Part shown: in pieces, positions 1-12,565 of the stretch
How positions within the stretch are numbered: the stretch's first letter is position 1
Layout of the letters: the number at the start of each line of letters is the position of its first letter
Origin: Agelaius tricolor
Taxonomy: Eukaryota > Chordata > Aves > Passeriformes > Icteridae
NCBI GenBank assembly: GCA_023055355.1
Contig: JALJCS010000001.1
Span: forward strand, 69,977,381-70,041,380
DNA: 64,000 bases
Reading direction: 5' to 3'
Notes under the pieces: model-generated
Told to the model about the DNA's origin: nothing
The model's database searches: none
Seen by the model: the letters and a program-made list of their open reading frames with translations, nothing else
Made by a program: the position numbers and the translations under genes

Positions 1-750
1 TCAGATACAGAACAGCACCATACTTTGAAATAAATGAGAAAGATTTTCACCCCTGAAGAATTTAATTGGCTTAGCTACTACAGGGGTGGCAGTATGTGGA
101 AATGTAGAGTGTTGCTCTACTTGTTGGAAAGTGTTCTACAAACACTTTTGCTCTGAATTTAATAGAATTTTTTTAAGATAAAATTCTGTAATTGAATAGT
201 TAATTAAAATTTACTAACTGATCAGATCCTTGAGGTGTGTCTAAAGTTGTCATTAACAAGTTGAATCATCTTTATTTAGTGCTAGTACTCAATAGTAGAT
301 ATTGATTGAGTCCTGTGTCTATTAAAGCAGCAAGTTCTCTGTATGTATTGGAATAAAGATTCTCTGACAGAAGTTCAGCTAAATTATTCAGTTGTAAATT
401 CTACCATGAAACATCAATGGACGTTTCATGAATGTGGTAAAATAAGAGGAGTTCTGATTGTATTGCTGTGTTTATTTAACTCAAAATAATGTGTCTAATA
501 AACACTAAGGTCACACACACACTGTAGAAACTATCTGATATATCTGTCAAAATCAAACCCTTGAGCTGCTAGAAGTAATAACAGGGAAAGTGGGATGAAT
601 TATTGAAAAGCCACGCTGTATAATATGCAACACTAGTGGAGAGAAGATACTTGCATTCAGAATCAGACTGAAGTGTAGAACGGCGGCTGAGGGCACCAAT
701 GCTGCCTCCTGCTGAAGGTGAATTGGATCATTTCTCCCTGTTTTTTACAG
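1..750 (+). other. WASF1: WASF1 intron (3' part)
   Basis: AT-rich non-coding sequence upstream of the first visible WASF1 exon. It ends in a good acceptor, a T-rich tract followed by ttttttacag at 741-750. I see no exon or recognisable repeat in it. The earlier WASF1 exons, which would encode the WAVE homology domain and basic region, must lie before this window. Confidence 0.8.
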
Positions 751-930
751 ATCCCAAGCCTACGTGGACCACATTGATGGGTCATATTCCCTTTCTGCCC
801 TGCCCTACAGCCAGATGTCAGAGCTGCTGAGCAGAGCCGAGGAGCGCGTGCTGGTGCGGCCCCACGAGCCGCCGCCGCCGCCCCCCATGCACGGCGCCGC
901 CGAGGCCAAGCCCGTGCCTCCCTGCGTCAG
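751..930 (+). CDS. WASF1: WASF1 (WAVE1) coding exon, third from last
   Basis: An internal exon flanked by acceptor ttttttacag (ends 750) and donor CAG|gtaccg (931). It is read from its second base and ends with two bases of a split codon. It encodes the stretch containing [20 protein letters not shown] and then [12 protein letters not shown], followed by a run of six prolines. From memory of the family this matches the middle of vertebrate WAVE1, between the N-terminal WAVE homology/basic region and the proline-rich region, with substitutions such as M to I and F to Y against the human protein. The split codon AG|T joins cleanly to the next exon and restores the conserved SS. The third-codon positions are GC-rich. 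Confidence 0.93.
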
Positions 931-2239
931 GTACCGGCCACACAGGCCACGTGCACTTCTCCTGGGGCTGGTTTGGTTATCCACCCCCTGCTAATAGCTG
1001 TCAGCATTATTTCTGTGCTGCCCATGAATCCCAGCGTGCCTGCAGGAACAGGGCCGCCGGGAGCTGGGTGGGAAGGTGGCACCTAAATCCCATAGGGTGG
1101 AGAAAGGCCTCAGCTTGCCATCAATACTGTGACCGTATTGCCTTCTGAGTTAAATGGCAAGACCAAAAACTATATGGAAAATGCTTCTGTGAAATATGTT
1201 GACATTTCAGGATGTAGCTTTGGAGTTTTGGAAATTTGTACAACTGAGATGTGTTTCAGCCTACATGAAAGGAAGAATATATCACAGTAAGACAGCTGTC
1301 AAAACTATGTATTCATTGCATTTGCTAAATTGTAAGTGCTTCTCTCTCCCAAAGTGGGGTTTTTTTTTCCCTACTTCTTTGTACCTTTTCAGAAGTGGAT
1401 ACATACATAGAATATTTTCTAGAGGTGAAAATTTCTTTGTCACTCTCCTATTTTTTTATACCAAAAGCCTTATTTTATGGTCAGGCACATACAGCTTAGA
1501 ATAGGGGATAGCTAATTCAGATGGGGTTGTTACATCAGGAAGATGTTAGTCTCTTGAAATGGGTGATTTTTGCTGCTTAGGAGATCATACACAAAAATGC
1601 ATAACTCTTTAGATTAATTTACCACAACAGTTTAAAATCCTCTAGTGGTCTTTCAGGAAAATAAATTTACTGTTCTCTCTTGTTTCTTCAGTTCACCTAT
1701 TTATTGTCCTGTAATGAGTATCTAGTGTGTAACTGTACCTCTCTGTATGCAGTACTGATGACTTTTAATATTAGTCTCACTCATTTTTTCATCACACCTT
1801 AAATATATATTTCAAATTAACTTGTTCTCACTGTTTGCATTGTTTTGGTTTGGTTTTAAAGTTCTGTGAACCAAAATAGTTAATCAACTGCTAGTTCCCT
1901 GACTTGAGAAAAATAATTTGGGTTTACTTAGGGACAACAGGGAAGAATTATATCAAAGGTATAGGAAATCTTTGATCAAGATGCAGGTACACTGTATAAG
2001 AACATAGATTTGTTTAATAGCTGAATTTGGGCAGAGGTCTTTTGGAAACCCGTTGCAAGCTCCATACTGAAAATTAGACATCCTTATTTATGAGGTGTGG
2101 ACAAACACCCTGAAATCATCATAGTACATAATGCTCTTTAATGCCCAGGTTTCAATGTTCTAAAGTTGCAGAAGTTAATCTATTACTATTTTTCCACTCT
2201 CTAGCGCTAATAACTTTGTTCTGTTATTGGATGTTGCAG
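931..2239 (+). other. WASF1: WASF1 intron
   Basis: Intron of about 1.3 kb between the two WASF1 exons, bounded by gtaccg at 931 and ttgcag at 2234-2239. It is AT-rich and holds several short chance open frames. No exon, repeat or RNA gene was recognised. Confidence 0.85.
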
Positions 2240-2877
2240 TTCTACTCCTGGCTTGGTAGAAAATCGTCCTCAGTCACCAGCAACAGGCAGAACACCGGTG
2301 TTTGTGAGCCCCACTCCTCCTCCTCCACCACCACCACCTCTTCCATCTGCTTTGTCAACTTCATCATTAAGAGCTGCAATGACTTCCACCCCTCCACCCC
2401 CAGTCCCACCCCCACCACCCCCTCCCACAGCTGCTCTGCAGGCCCCAGCTGTGCCACCTCCGCCAGCTCCTCTCCAGATAGCTCCTGGAGTTCTTCATCC
2501 AGCTCCACCTCCAGTTGCTCCTCCCCTAGCACAGCCCTCTCCCCCTGTCCCCAGAGCCGCCCAGGTGTGCGAAGCTCTGCCTGTTCACCCAGTTCCTCCA
2601 CAAGCTGAAGTACAGGGACTTCCTCCACCACCCCCACCTCCTCCCCTGCCACCTCCTGGCATCCGACCCTCCTCCCCTGTCACAGTTGCAAACCTTTCTC
2701 ACCCTCCTCCTGTTCTGCACCCTCCTCCCACAACCATTGTCCCTGGCCCTCATGCACCCATAATGCCTCCGTCTCCACCATCCCAAGTGATTCCTGCTCC
2801 TGAGCCCAAACGCCATCCTTCAACTCTGCCTGTGATCAGTGATGCTAGGAGCGTTCTGCTGGAAGCAATACGGAAAG
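2240..2877 (+). CDS. WASF1: WASF1 (WAVE1) proline-rich exon and start of WH2
   Basis: A 638-base exon between acceptor atgttgcag (ends 2239) and donor AAAG|gtaacg. It encodes the long proline-rich region, with proline runs of eight, seven and eight residues, then [24 protein letters not shown], where the WH2 (verprolin homology) motif begins. WAVE1 is the scaffold subunit of the WAVE regulatory complex (CYFIP, NCKAP1, ABI, BRK1). It takes Rac signals to Arp2/3 at the plasma membrane, and the proline-rich region binds profilin and SH3 proteins. The protein resembles WASF1 rather than WASF2 or WASF3: the segment [20 protein letters not shown] and the LLEAIRKG form of WH2 are WAVE1-like in my memory of the family. 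The exon ends one base into a glycine codon, so the WH2 motif is split by an intron. Confidence 0.95.
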
Positions 2878-4514
<1,637 letters not shown>

Positions 4515-5150
4515 AATTATTACATTGCTGTACACTGCAAAATCGAATGCTAATGTCCATTGTGGTGCTTGTTCTTTGGAAGTTTGATGGTCATTTCTAG
4601 TGTTTTTTGTATTCTTTTCTTAACATAATTAATCCATGTTTTTCTACTTTTCAGTTTACAAAGAGCTCCTAGTGCATCTTCAAAACTAAATGTTTTACAG
4701 TGGCTTTTCTTACACATCTCTTTTGAAAGAACATACTTTGTTCCAATAGACCACTAAGTATTAAGCATGGGCAGCTGTTGGTAGAGTAGCAGTTTCAATT
4801 TTTTGGCATATCTTAACTGTGCACTTTGTGAATTTTAAGTTGATGAAGGCAACTGAGATTGACATTCCAAGGGCAGCTGTATGTACTAATGAGCCTTATT
4901 CCACTTCTGATAGTGTTTTAAAACAGTAAACCTAGCTATCAAAATATCACTGCCTCAATCACACCTGTATACTAAAAGTACATATAGTTAGCAGCACTGA
5001 ACACACTGAAAAGCAAATGGATCTTTGGGGGGGTTTATTATTGTTTTATTGTTGTTTTTAAATAATTATGGCCTTATTTGAATGTTTAGAGATTCCCCTT
5101 CCCTTCTTCCCTCCCAGGTACATATTGTGTGGTACTATTTTTGCCTGCAT

Positions 5151-5156
5151 AATAAA
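5151..5156 (+). terminator. WASF1: WASF1 poly(A) signal, proximal
   Basis: Canonical AATAAA about 640 bases after the WASF1 stop, followed by a T-rich stretch. This is one of two plausible signals. Confidence 0.6.
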
Positions 5157-5245
5157 AGTTTAAAGATTTTTTTTTTCCCTTGTGAAATCTTTTGACTTAA
5201 ACATGCTGTGTAACTTATGTAACTGTTAAAATAACAGTTTGATTT

Positions 5246-5251
5246 AATAAA
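5246..5251 (+). terminator. WASF1: WASF1 poly(A) signal, distal
   Basis: A second canonical AATAAA, followed 15-30 bases later by a TG/T-rich element, which makes it at least as likely as the upstream one. Confidence 0.6.
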
Positions 5252-5275
5252 TGGTTCATTTTAAATGTTCCTGGG

Positions 5276-8200
5276 TGTTGCTCTTTCAATGAAGCCTGCT
5301 TTTCACTGGTATACCTGAGAGATCCTTGGTTTTCAGGTATTTAATTTGTGGTGTACAAAGTTAAAGTATTTTCCCATCAGTGTATCTTGATGAGATGCAG
5401 CAGTTAAAATCATGATTGATGAAACATGATTTTTTAAGTGCTGTCTAGCAGTGCAGTGCATGTTTTGCACATCTTTTGCGTTTCACTTCCCTGGAATAAC
5501 TCTTTCAAGTCTGAGCACATAGTCAAAAGCCTGTTGAGAAGGGAAGAATGAGAGGGTGCAAGAGCTCTCTTATCCTGTGATCTCGTTCCTGGAAGATGGA
5601 ATCCTGTAATAGAGGATAATAAATCTTGAAAGTCAGATTGAGATTTCTGAAGGTGGAGCATTAAATGTTCTATGTGTTACAAACCAGCTTGCAGGGACAT
5701 GTGGTTGTTAGCCTTCTCTTGGAATTGGGCAAAACTCCCGAGGGATACACTGGGGTAGCAGCTGTGTACAGCAACCCTTCCAGCTTCACTGTCACCATCT
5801 CAGCCTCCACTGTGGTTTTGCACGTGGTCTGACCTACTCAAACTCTCAACTGCAACAGTAACACCTTTGTTGGCTTTGTGGAAGAAAAAATATTGTCACA
5901 ATTTGTGAATCTGCATCTTTGTAACTATGGCTGCAGATCTGTGTTCCCTGCTCTCTCTTGAGTTTTTTCACAGTAAACACCATCTGGTTTGTTCTGTTGT
6001 TCTCCATTGACTTCCCAAGTGTGTGTCCTTCTTAACCCCTCCTTGTAATGGTAAAGAAAGGATGTCAGAGGCACTGCTGCATATTTGATAGTGTTTCCTT
6101 GGATCTCAGTAATCCTAACTCACCAAACCTAACTTGTCCAGAAGCTAAATGTGGGATCCTATTGATGCAGCTGTAAAGATTTGAGGTCATAAAGCAAAGT
6201 GCATTGTATGCAACCACAGCTCTCCTTTAGCCAGGGACCAAGATCTGCACTCCAGGCAGCTGAAAGAAGAGTATGTCCCTGAATTTCATGTGTAGTTAGT
6301 TCTGCCATTCACAAAATTACATTTCAACTGATATTTATACCTATTCCTTGCACAAGTCTCTATAAACTCCTGATTTTTCTGGTGGGTATCACAGAAAGCA
6401 GCCTACATTGTCGCTTAAATGGAGCAGCAGCATTTCTATACCCAGGCTCTAACTGAATTAGAGCATCTCACCATCATGCCTGCATAAGTGGGTGTGCTCT
6501 GAGTGTGTCCAGGAACTGTGAACTGGATATAACTTACATAAAGTGAAGAAAAAGGAAAGAAATTAAAGCAAAAGAACCCACCCTTATTGTAACTGCAGCT
6601 ATCACATAGCAAACTTGAAGGTATTAAAAAAAAATCCTTATTGACAAATAGTTGTTATTGACGTGTTTTGCTGTCCTGCTGATTAATAATATCCCTTCCA
6701 AGCTGGTACCCAGGGCAGATAAAGCACTCATGTAATATGACACAGTCACACGAACAATGAACCTTGCCTGTGAAAAGTCAAGAGTTAAATTCAGTTAACA
6801 TTTCAAAGGCAGGATTCTTGGCCTTCTGCCACTGCTACAGCTATCTGCCATAGCAACTGGTCTCCAGATAGCAATAGCATGATTCACTAGTAGCAAGAGG
6901 TGATTGTTGAATTTGAATATTTGTGTTTGTAGATCAGCTCCCGAGCCGTGCATTTGCAGTCTCGGTGATTTGTGTCCCTCTTACTGTGGTCTCCAGCCGC
7001 CTTTCTCATTTGGTGGAACACTGTGCAGAGGCTGCTGGACTCTTCATGCCTGTGATTAGACGTGTAATAGATTATTGATTGCTTTGTCTTGTAAGGTACT
7101 AAATCAATACTTCTGTATTGAACTGTTTACGGAGTCTGTTGTTTACCTCTGTACATTTGCAGCAGCTGGTTAAAACCAAGGCTTGAAGTCTGACACAAAA
7201 ATAATGTGTCAGTAATGTTCCATATAAGTGAAGAGAAACCTTTGTCTTCACCCTTTTCTCAAACTGTAATCTGGGACAGTTAAAAATTATTTACCTCTCC
7301 TACTGAGATTTGGTGGTGGGAGGGGGGGGGGGAAGAACAATATCAAGTGCATAGAAGAAACAAAATCTGCTTGGTGGCAGATGACTAGGGAGGTGCAGAA
7401 TTGGTCACTCGGGGGTTTTATCAAAAGATAAAACAGTAACGATGCAGCTATCATGGACAAACCAAAAACAAATCAGTAAATGGAAGAGAACAAGGACTGA
7501 AGAAGCAAAAATTTAAAAGAGACATAATTTTGGGGGTTTTTTGTAGCAGTGTGATATGAATAGTAACTATTAAATACTAGATATTATTAAGGGATTATGT
7601 GATCTCTCAGTAAATGGGATTGAAATCAGGAGGCATCAAAAGACTTTTAGTTGATAAAATTATTCTTTTGTGCATGTTATACAGGAGTGCACTCCTCAGG
7701 ATTTAGGTGGACACTGACACACCGTTGCCTGTGCACAGACTGTGTTCCTCAAAAGGTGCCCTGGGACCCAAGTGTGCCAACAGGTACCCACAGTCCCCAA
7801 GGCCTTGCAATAGACTCGTCAGGATGATGGAACTATCCTGGCTTGGATGCAGCTGCCCCCCCTGAAGTGCATCCCACGGGATTTACCTGGGGCTGTGAGC
7901 CTTTGTCTGCCTGGAGGATGCAGATGGGAGCAGATTCTGCCGTATCTCAGTGTCCCCAGCCCAAGGATCCCCACGAGAGGGGTTCAGGACATGGTGCAGA
8001 AGGCCCTGGTTGGCAGGCGGGTGCAGCTCACAGCAGCATTCCCACAGCAGTGCGGGGTTACAGCAGCAGCCAGAGCCCCGAACCCGGCACTGCCACAAAC
8101 CACGGCAGTTCCATGAGGAGACACAGAGGCAAAGCCTCGGCACAGGCACTGCTGCCCGGGGCTGCATCAGCGAGATCTGACAGAAATTCGACTCGAGCTC

Positions 8201-11200
8201 CATCAAGTGTCCGCTTTGTCTCCTCAGCTGCAGGCCAGAATGAGTTTTAGTCTCCCCGATTCTCTTCTGCAAATGCGGGCATTAAACACCAGGAGAGGAA
8301 TCACAACCAGAGACCAGGGGCAGCAGCAACAGCGATCTCCCTTTTTGTCGCCTCTGCCCATTGTCCCCTCTCCTTTCCCCTCCTGGCCACTTTTCACACT
8401 TGAAGGATTCTCCGGGCTGGGATTCTGCCCACAGGAGCCTTTCACACGCTCTTTGGGGCTGCAGCTGGGAGAGACCTCCCTGATTCCCAAACTGCTTCTT
8501 GAGTACACACCAGCCCTCGGCAGAGGTGAGCTCCCTCCGCCCGTCCTCTGAGCTGCTTGGGACTGCCCTTCCCTCCCTCGTCCAGCCCTCAGGAGCTGGG
8601 TCGGGTTTAAGTGTTTAAAAGGCAGGTTCCTGGCGGCTCGGGGATTGCTTTTGGCAGCAGGCGTGCAGAGAGCGCTCCCGTGAGCCGGGGACTTGGCCGG
8701 CAGCTCGCAGGGCTCAGTGAAACTGCCGAGGAGCAGGCAGGGCACGGGGACCTCATCCCCATCCCAGCTGCTGCTGGAAGAGGACACACGGACAAACCTC
8801 AGGAAATGGGCACGGGGGTACAGAGCAGATACGGCGAGGCTTTTCCCCCCTGCTGATTCCTGTGCCTGGAGAATGGGCTCTGCCACATTACTCATCGCTC
8901 ATGTTCCTCAGCTGCCAGCACCTCTTGACAGCAGCATCAGTAACAGCCTCTAAAGAAAATTGCATCCATCCCATTTCGTCTAAATTCTTGTTTTTACCGT
9001 ATTTGCAGGCTCTGGGCAATTGCTCCAGCTACCTTCCTTTTGACAGCTGGAAGTGTCTGGGTACAGATCAGAGAAGTCATCAAGCATCTCTCACCAAATG
9101 GGGCTGAGTATTCCACTTACGTTTCTTTATCTGATGGCTCATAACTTCCCTTTCAGACACAAGACAGCTGAGTGCCCCCTACAGACAGGTCGTTTTCATT
9201 TCCCACCTCCCCCATTTTAATGCCTTCGATGTCAGAGTAATCTTTATTGCAAAACTTGTGACATTTTCGCACAGTTTCACCGCAGTATTATTCCAAGAAA
9301 AGCTGAAAAAATACCTCCCTTTCATGAGATCTTCCACTATGTTTTAGCCACTTCTACTCCTCTGCAAGGCATTTCCTTCACCACAATTTTAAAATCTCAG
9401 AGCAGGTGTCCTTCTCAACCCACCCCAGTGCTTCCTGTGGAACAAGATCCATGCTCAATGTGATATTATCACAGCTTGATCTTGCACTTCAGTATCAGCC
9501 AGAAATAACTCCAGAAACTGCCTGAGACTTCTAACCTTGTGAGAAAGCAGCTCACAGCCTGGGTCTTGGCATGCTAGTGTAGTTTAGAAATTCCCCTTCA
9601 TGTCAAGAAAATTCTGGAGGCTGTATTTTTCCCAGTTGCATTTTGGCAAAGCCAAAACCAGCTTGTAAGCATCAGCAGCAGGACACACAGCCCCACACAG
9701 GGATGTAGGAGACCATCAAGCAGCCTGGGCAAGAGGCTGCCCCTCACACGGCAGCCCAGATGAGGATGCATCTTCTGGGTTTTAAAAGCACAAAGTTAGC
9801 AATGCTCCCAGACAGGACAGGTGTTCCCCACAAGCCAGCATCCTTTGGTGGTCAGTAGGAATCCTGGCAGTAATCCAGCTGTGGTTAATTAGGAGAAAAC
9901 ATGAGGATAACTCCTTTGCTCCTGTGTACTTTGTTCCCTGCATGATGGCTGTGCACCCCAGCACCTGCCAGGGGAAGTTTCAGTGCCAATGATTATCTTT
10001 GGATGAGTCAGAGGTAGAAAGAGCAACTCGGTCCCTGTTCCCACAGCAAAGAGAGCCCAGCTCTGGGAGCAGCCAAATCTATCTGGGCTTCCCAGACAGC
10101 TCCTGCAACTCACTCTGTACATCCCTCTGATGGAGACCTCTAGGGTCACATGGAAAAGTTACCACCCTAAATCCCAGAAATGTTAAGGCCAGGCTTTGAT
10201 GCCTCCTTGGATTTTGAAGATTTCCACTGACTTGACACATCTCTGCAGCTTGCAAAATCCCAGGATGTGAAGTTCTCCTGAAGAACCTGCAAATGGGGGT
10301 ATAGCCAGCCCTATCCCCACAGTGTCCCCACAATGCTGACTCCACATCCCTTGAAACCAGGAGGCATTTTTGGGACGATGTGTGCTGAAGCTGTGCCCCT
10401 GCAGTGGCCACTGCCACAAGACCTGAGAAGATCCCACAGGGGCAAGGTGAAGGGGCTCTCATGGCTGCAGCCCCACATGCTCACCACCCCTCATTCAGAC
10501 ATCACAAATTCCTGCTGGATTGCCCTGCTGTCAGCCACATCAGCCCCCAGTGTTGGCCAGCCAGTGACACCTGTAAGAAGTGTTTAGCAGAGGTCTGCTG
10601 GCAAAACATCACCCCTACCAACACACATGGGAGCAATTACTCCTTCAGGTTTTTAGTCTGTTTTAAGTAGTCTTCATATTCTCCATAAATTTCATTAGCT
10701 GGATTTATGTAGTCTCTAAACTGCAGTATTATGGGCACAGCAGGAAATTATTTGCTGTTCTGGTGAAAATGAGTATTTCCTAGTTTTGTCAATGCAGGGA
10801 ATTACATTATCAGGGAAATAATAACCAGCCCAACTGAAGGAGGGTTTGATTCATGGTAATTACTGATTATATGCAGATTACTTTATGGCTTTAATTCTTT
10901 GGTCTCCCACTGTTTGCTTGCTAAACCTCTAAAATAAAAAAAAAAGGCAGCGAGTATATGAGAGTCTTGTTTGTAAGGCAAATTACAGAAGCTAATTTGT
11001 TGATTACATGAAAGGAAGCAGAGCTCTGCACAGACCAGGACAGCAGTGGGAAGGAGCCAGCAGAGAGCTGTGCTTGCATCCATCCTTGGCTGCAGCCACT
11101 TCTGTGCTGCTCTCCAGCACCCATTTCATGTTCCCAAGATCGCCACCCACCCTAACCTGTGCTTAGGGCTGGTTCTACTGGGGCAACAGCAGGGCTGGAG

Positions 11201-12220
11201 GTGGTCTGTGCCCTTTGTCTTTCACCCCTGTTCATCAGGTGGAGATAAGGGGATGTATCAATTCATTTGTGATCAATGCACCTGAAAACATTTCTTCCAA
11301 TTCAGTGCAACAACCAGGCCCTTGCAAACCTTCAGTTTTAACTAGCACTATGCTTTAAGGCATCAGAAGCTGGTTAGCAAACTGCTGCTTTTGACAGAAA
11401 GCTATCCAAAAATAGAGCAGAGCATCACCACTGCTTCTCAGACACTCCTGCTTTTCCAAAACAGCTTTTCTCTTACTTCCTACAGCAAACCTTCAGCAGA
11501 CTTGCAATCCCCAGGGATGAAACTAGCCTTTTGATCTCATATATTATTCTTAGTATTGCTGGAGCAAAATTTCAGACCGTGTTCTCTCTGCAAGGGAGAG
11601 ATGGGGAGCAAGACCCTGCTCCTGCTGCCTCCCTGCCTGGGAAGCTTCTTCACTCCCACTGTGCCCAGGGCAGCATGCTGATTGCATACTGCATTTATTC
11701 TTAAAATACATAGCTATGCTCTCTCAAGTGAAATGCAAGTGCTGGGGTTTGCATCAAAAAGTATCCCCCTGTGTCAGAGCAGGCTCAGAAGCACGGCTGG
11801 GTGCTCCACAGTGTCTGGGTGCATTTGTCTGCAACCGCTTCAGCACACGTGCCAGCTGGGCTCTTTCAGCTGCCAGCACTTTATTTAACAGATGAAAGGG
11901 AGAAAGAGGGAAAGCACTGTAGCTGCCAGCCCAAAAGACAGCACTCTGTGTCAGGCAGGCCTGCCTGCACCCCTGGGGGTGTCAGTGCAGAGGAGCAGGG
12001 GTGAGTAGCAGCTGTTGGATGGCACTTGCAGCCCTTGAAAGCTCTGTCTTCATCATGACACGGTGCAGGGCCAAATCCAGGCTCTGGGATAAAGGGTTGG
12101 CACCACCAACATCCCTTTGAGAGCCTCCAGAAAAGCATCCTGTCCCCTTGGTCAGTACCAGCCATGACAGCTCCCCTGGCAGTAATATAAATATAAATAT
12201 GGGGTAGTACTGTTCCTTCA
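5276..12220. other. intergenic, WASF1 to GPR6, first part
   Basis: No gene is supported here. Mostly AT-rich unique-looking sequence. A GC-richer patch at about 7.7-8.9 kb contains many overlapping chance frames on both strands, including a 223-codon one on the minus strand, with no recognisable domain. A short G-run sits at about 7321-7331. AT-rich stretches with TAATTA-like cores lie at about 10.65-10.9 kb. Confidence 0.7.
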
Positions 12221-12565
12221 CAGAGTAATAGAACAGGAGTGGGTAGGGTTGGAAGAAGCCTTAGAGATCATCCAGTCCCTCTGTCATGGACAGGGGCACG
12301 TTCCACAAGACCAGACTGCTCAAGGTCCCATCCAACCTGACCTTGAACACTGCCAGGGATGGAGCACCCACAGTGGAGCAATCCTTTGGGCAATCTGTTC
12401 CAGTGTCTCACCAGCCCCACAGTGGAGAATTTCTTCCTTATATCTAGTCTAATCTCTTTCACTTTAAAGCCTTTAAAGCCTTTTAACCTTTGTCCTAAAT
12501 CTACATTACCATTGTCCCTGAGTCTACACTACCCCCCTCACTAGTAAAGAGTCCCTTTCTGAATG
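12221..12565 (-). mobile_element. CR1 LINE 3' fragment
   Basis: Read on the minus strand this is the 3' end of an avian CR1 retrotransposon. It contains the tail of the reverse-transcriptase frame (HWNRLPKGLLHCG, GSVQGQVGWDLEQ) and then the typical 3' untranslated end ending in a ccaaccctacc-like segment. It is 5'-truncated and diverged, as most CR1 copies are. The plus-strand signature is the tagggttggaag...tcatccagtcc segment near 12245-12280. A small internal duplication (ctttaaagc twice) is present. Confidence 0.85.

Larger units (their letters stand above)
4515..5275 (+). other. WASF1: WASF1 3'UTR
   Basis: AT-rich sequence following the stop codon, with T-rich tracts and no open frame of note. 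It ends near two polyadenylation hexamers, after which the sequence becomes TG/T-rich (about 5265-5290), as expected downstream of a cleavage site. The exact 3' end is inferred. Confidence 0.75.

Noticed and set aside
2141..2652. Alternative open frames on both strands over the WASF1 proline exon
   Set aside because: They are frame shadows of the repetitive proline codons. The WAVE1 frame is clearly conserved and splices correctly.
7843..8895. Cluster of overlapping open frames up to 223 codons in a GC-rich patch
   Set aside because: Frames overlap on both strands without a preferred one. There is no domain, no paired splice sites in consistent phase and no family resemblance, so GC content explains the lack of stops.
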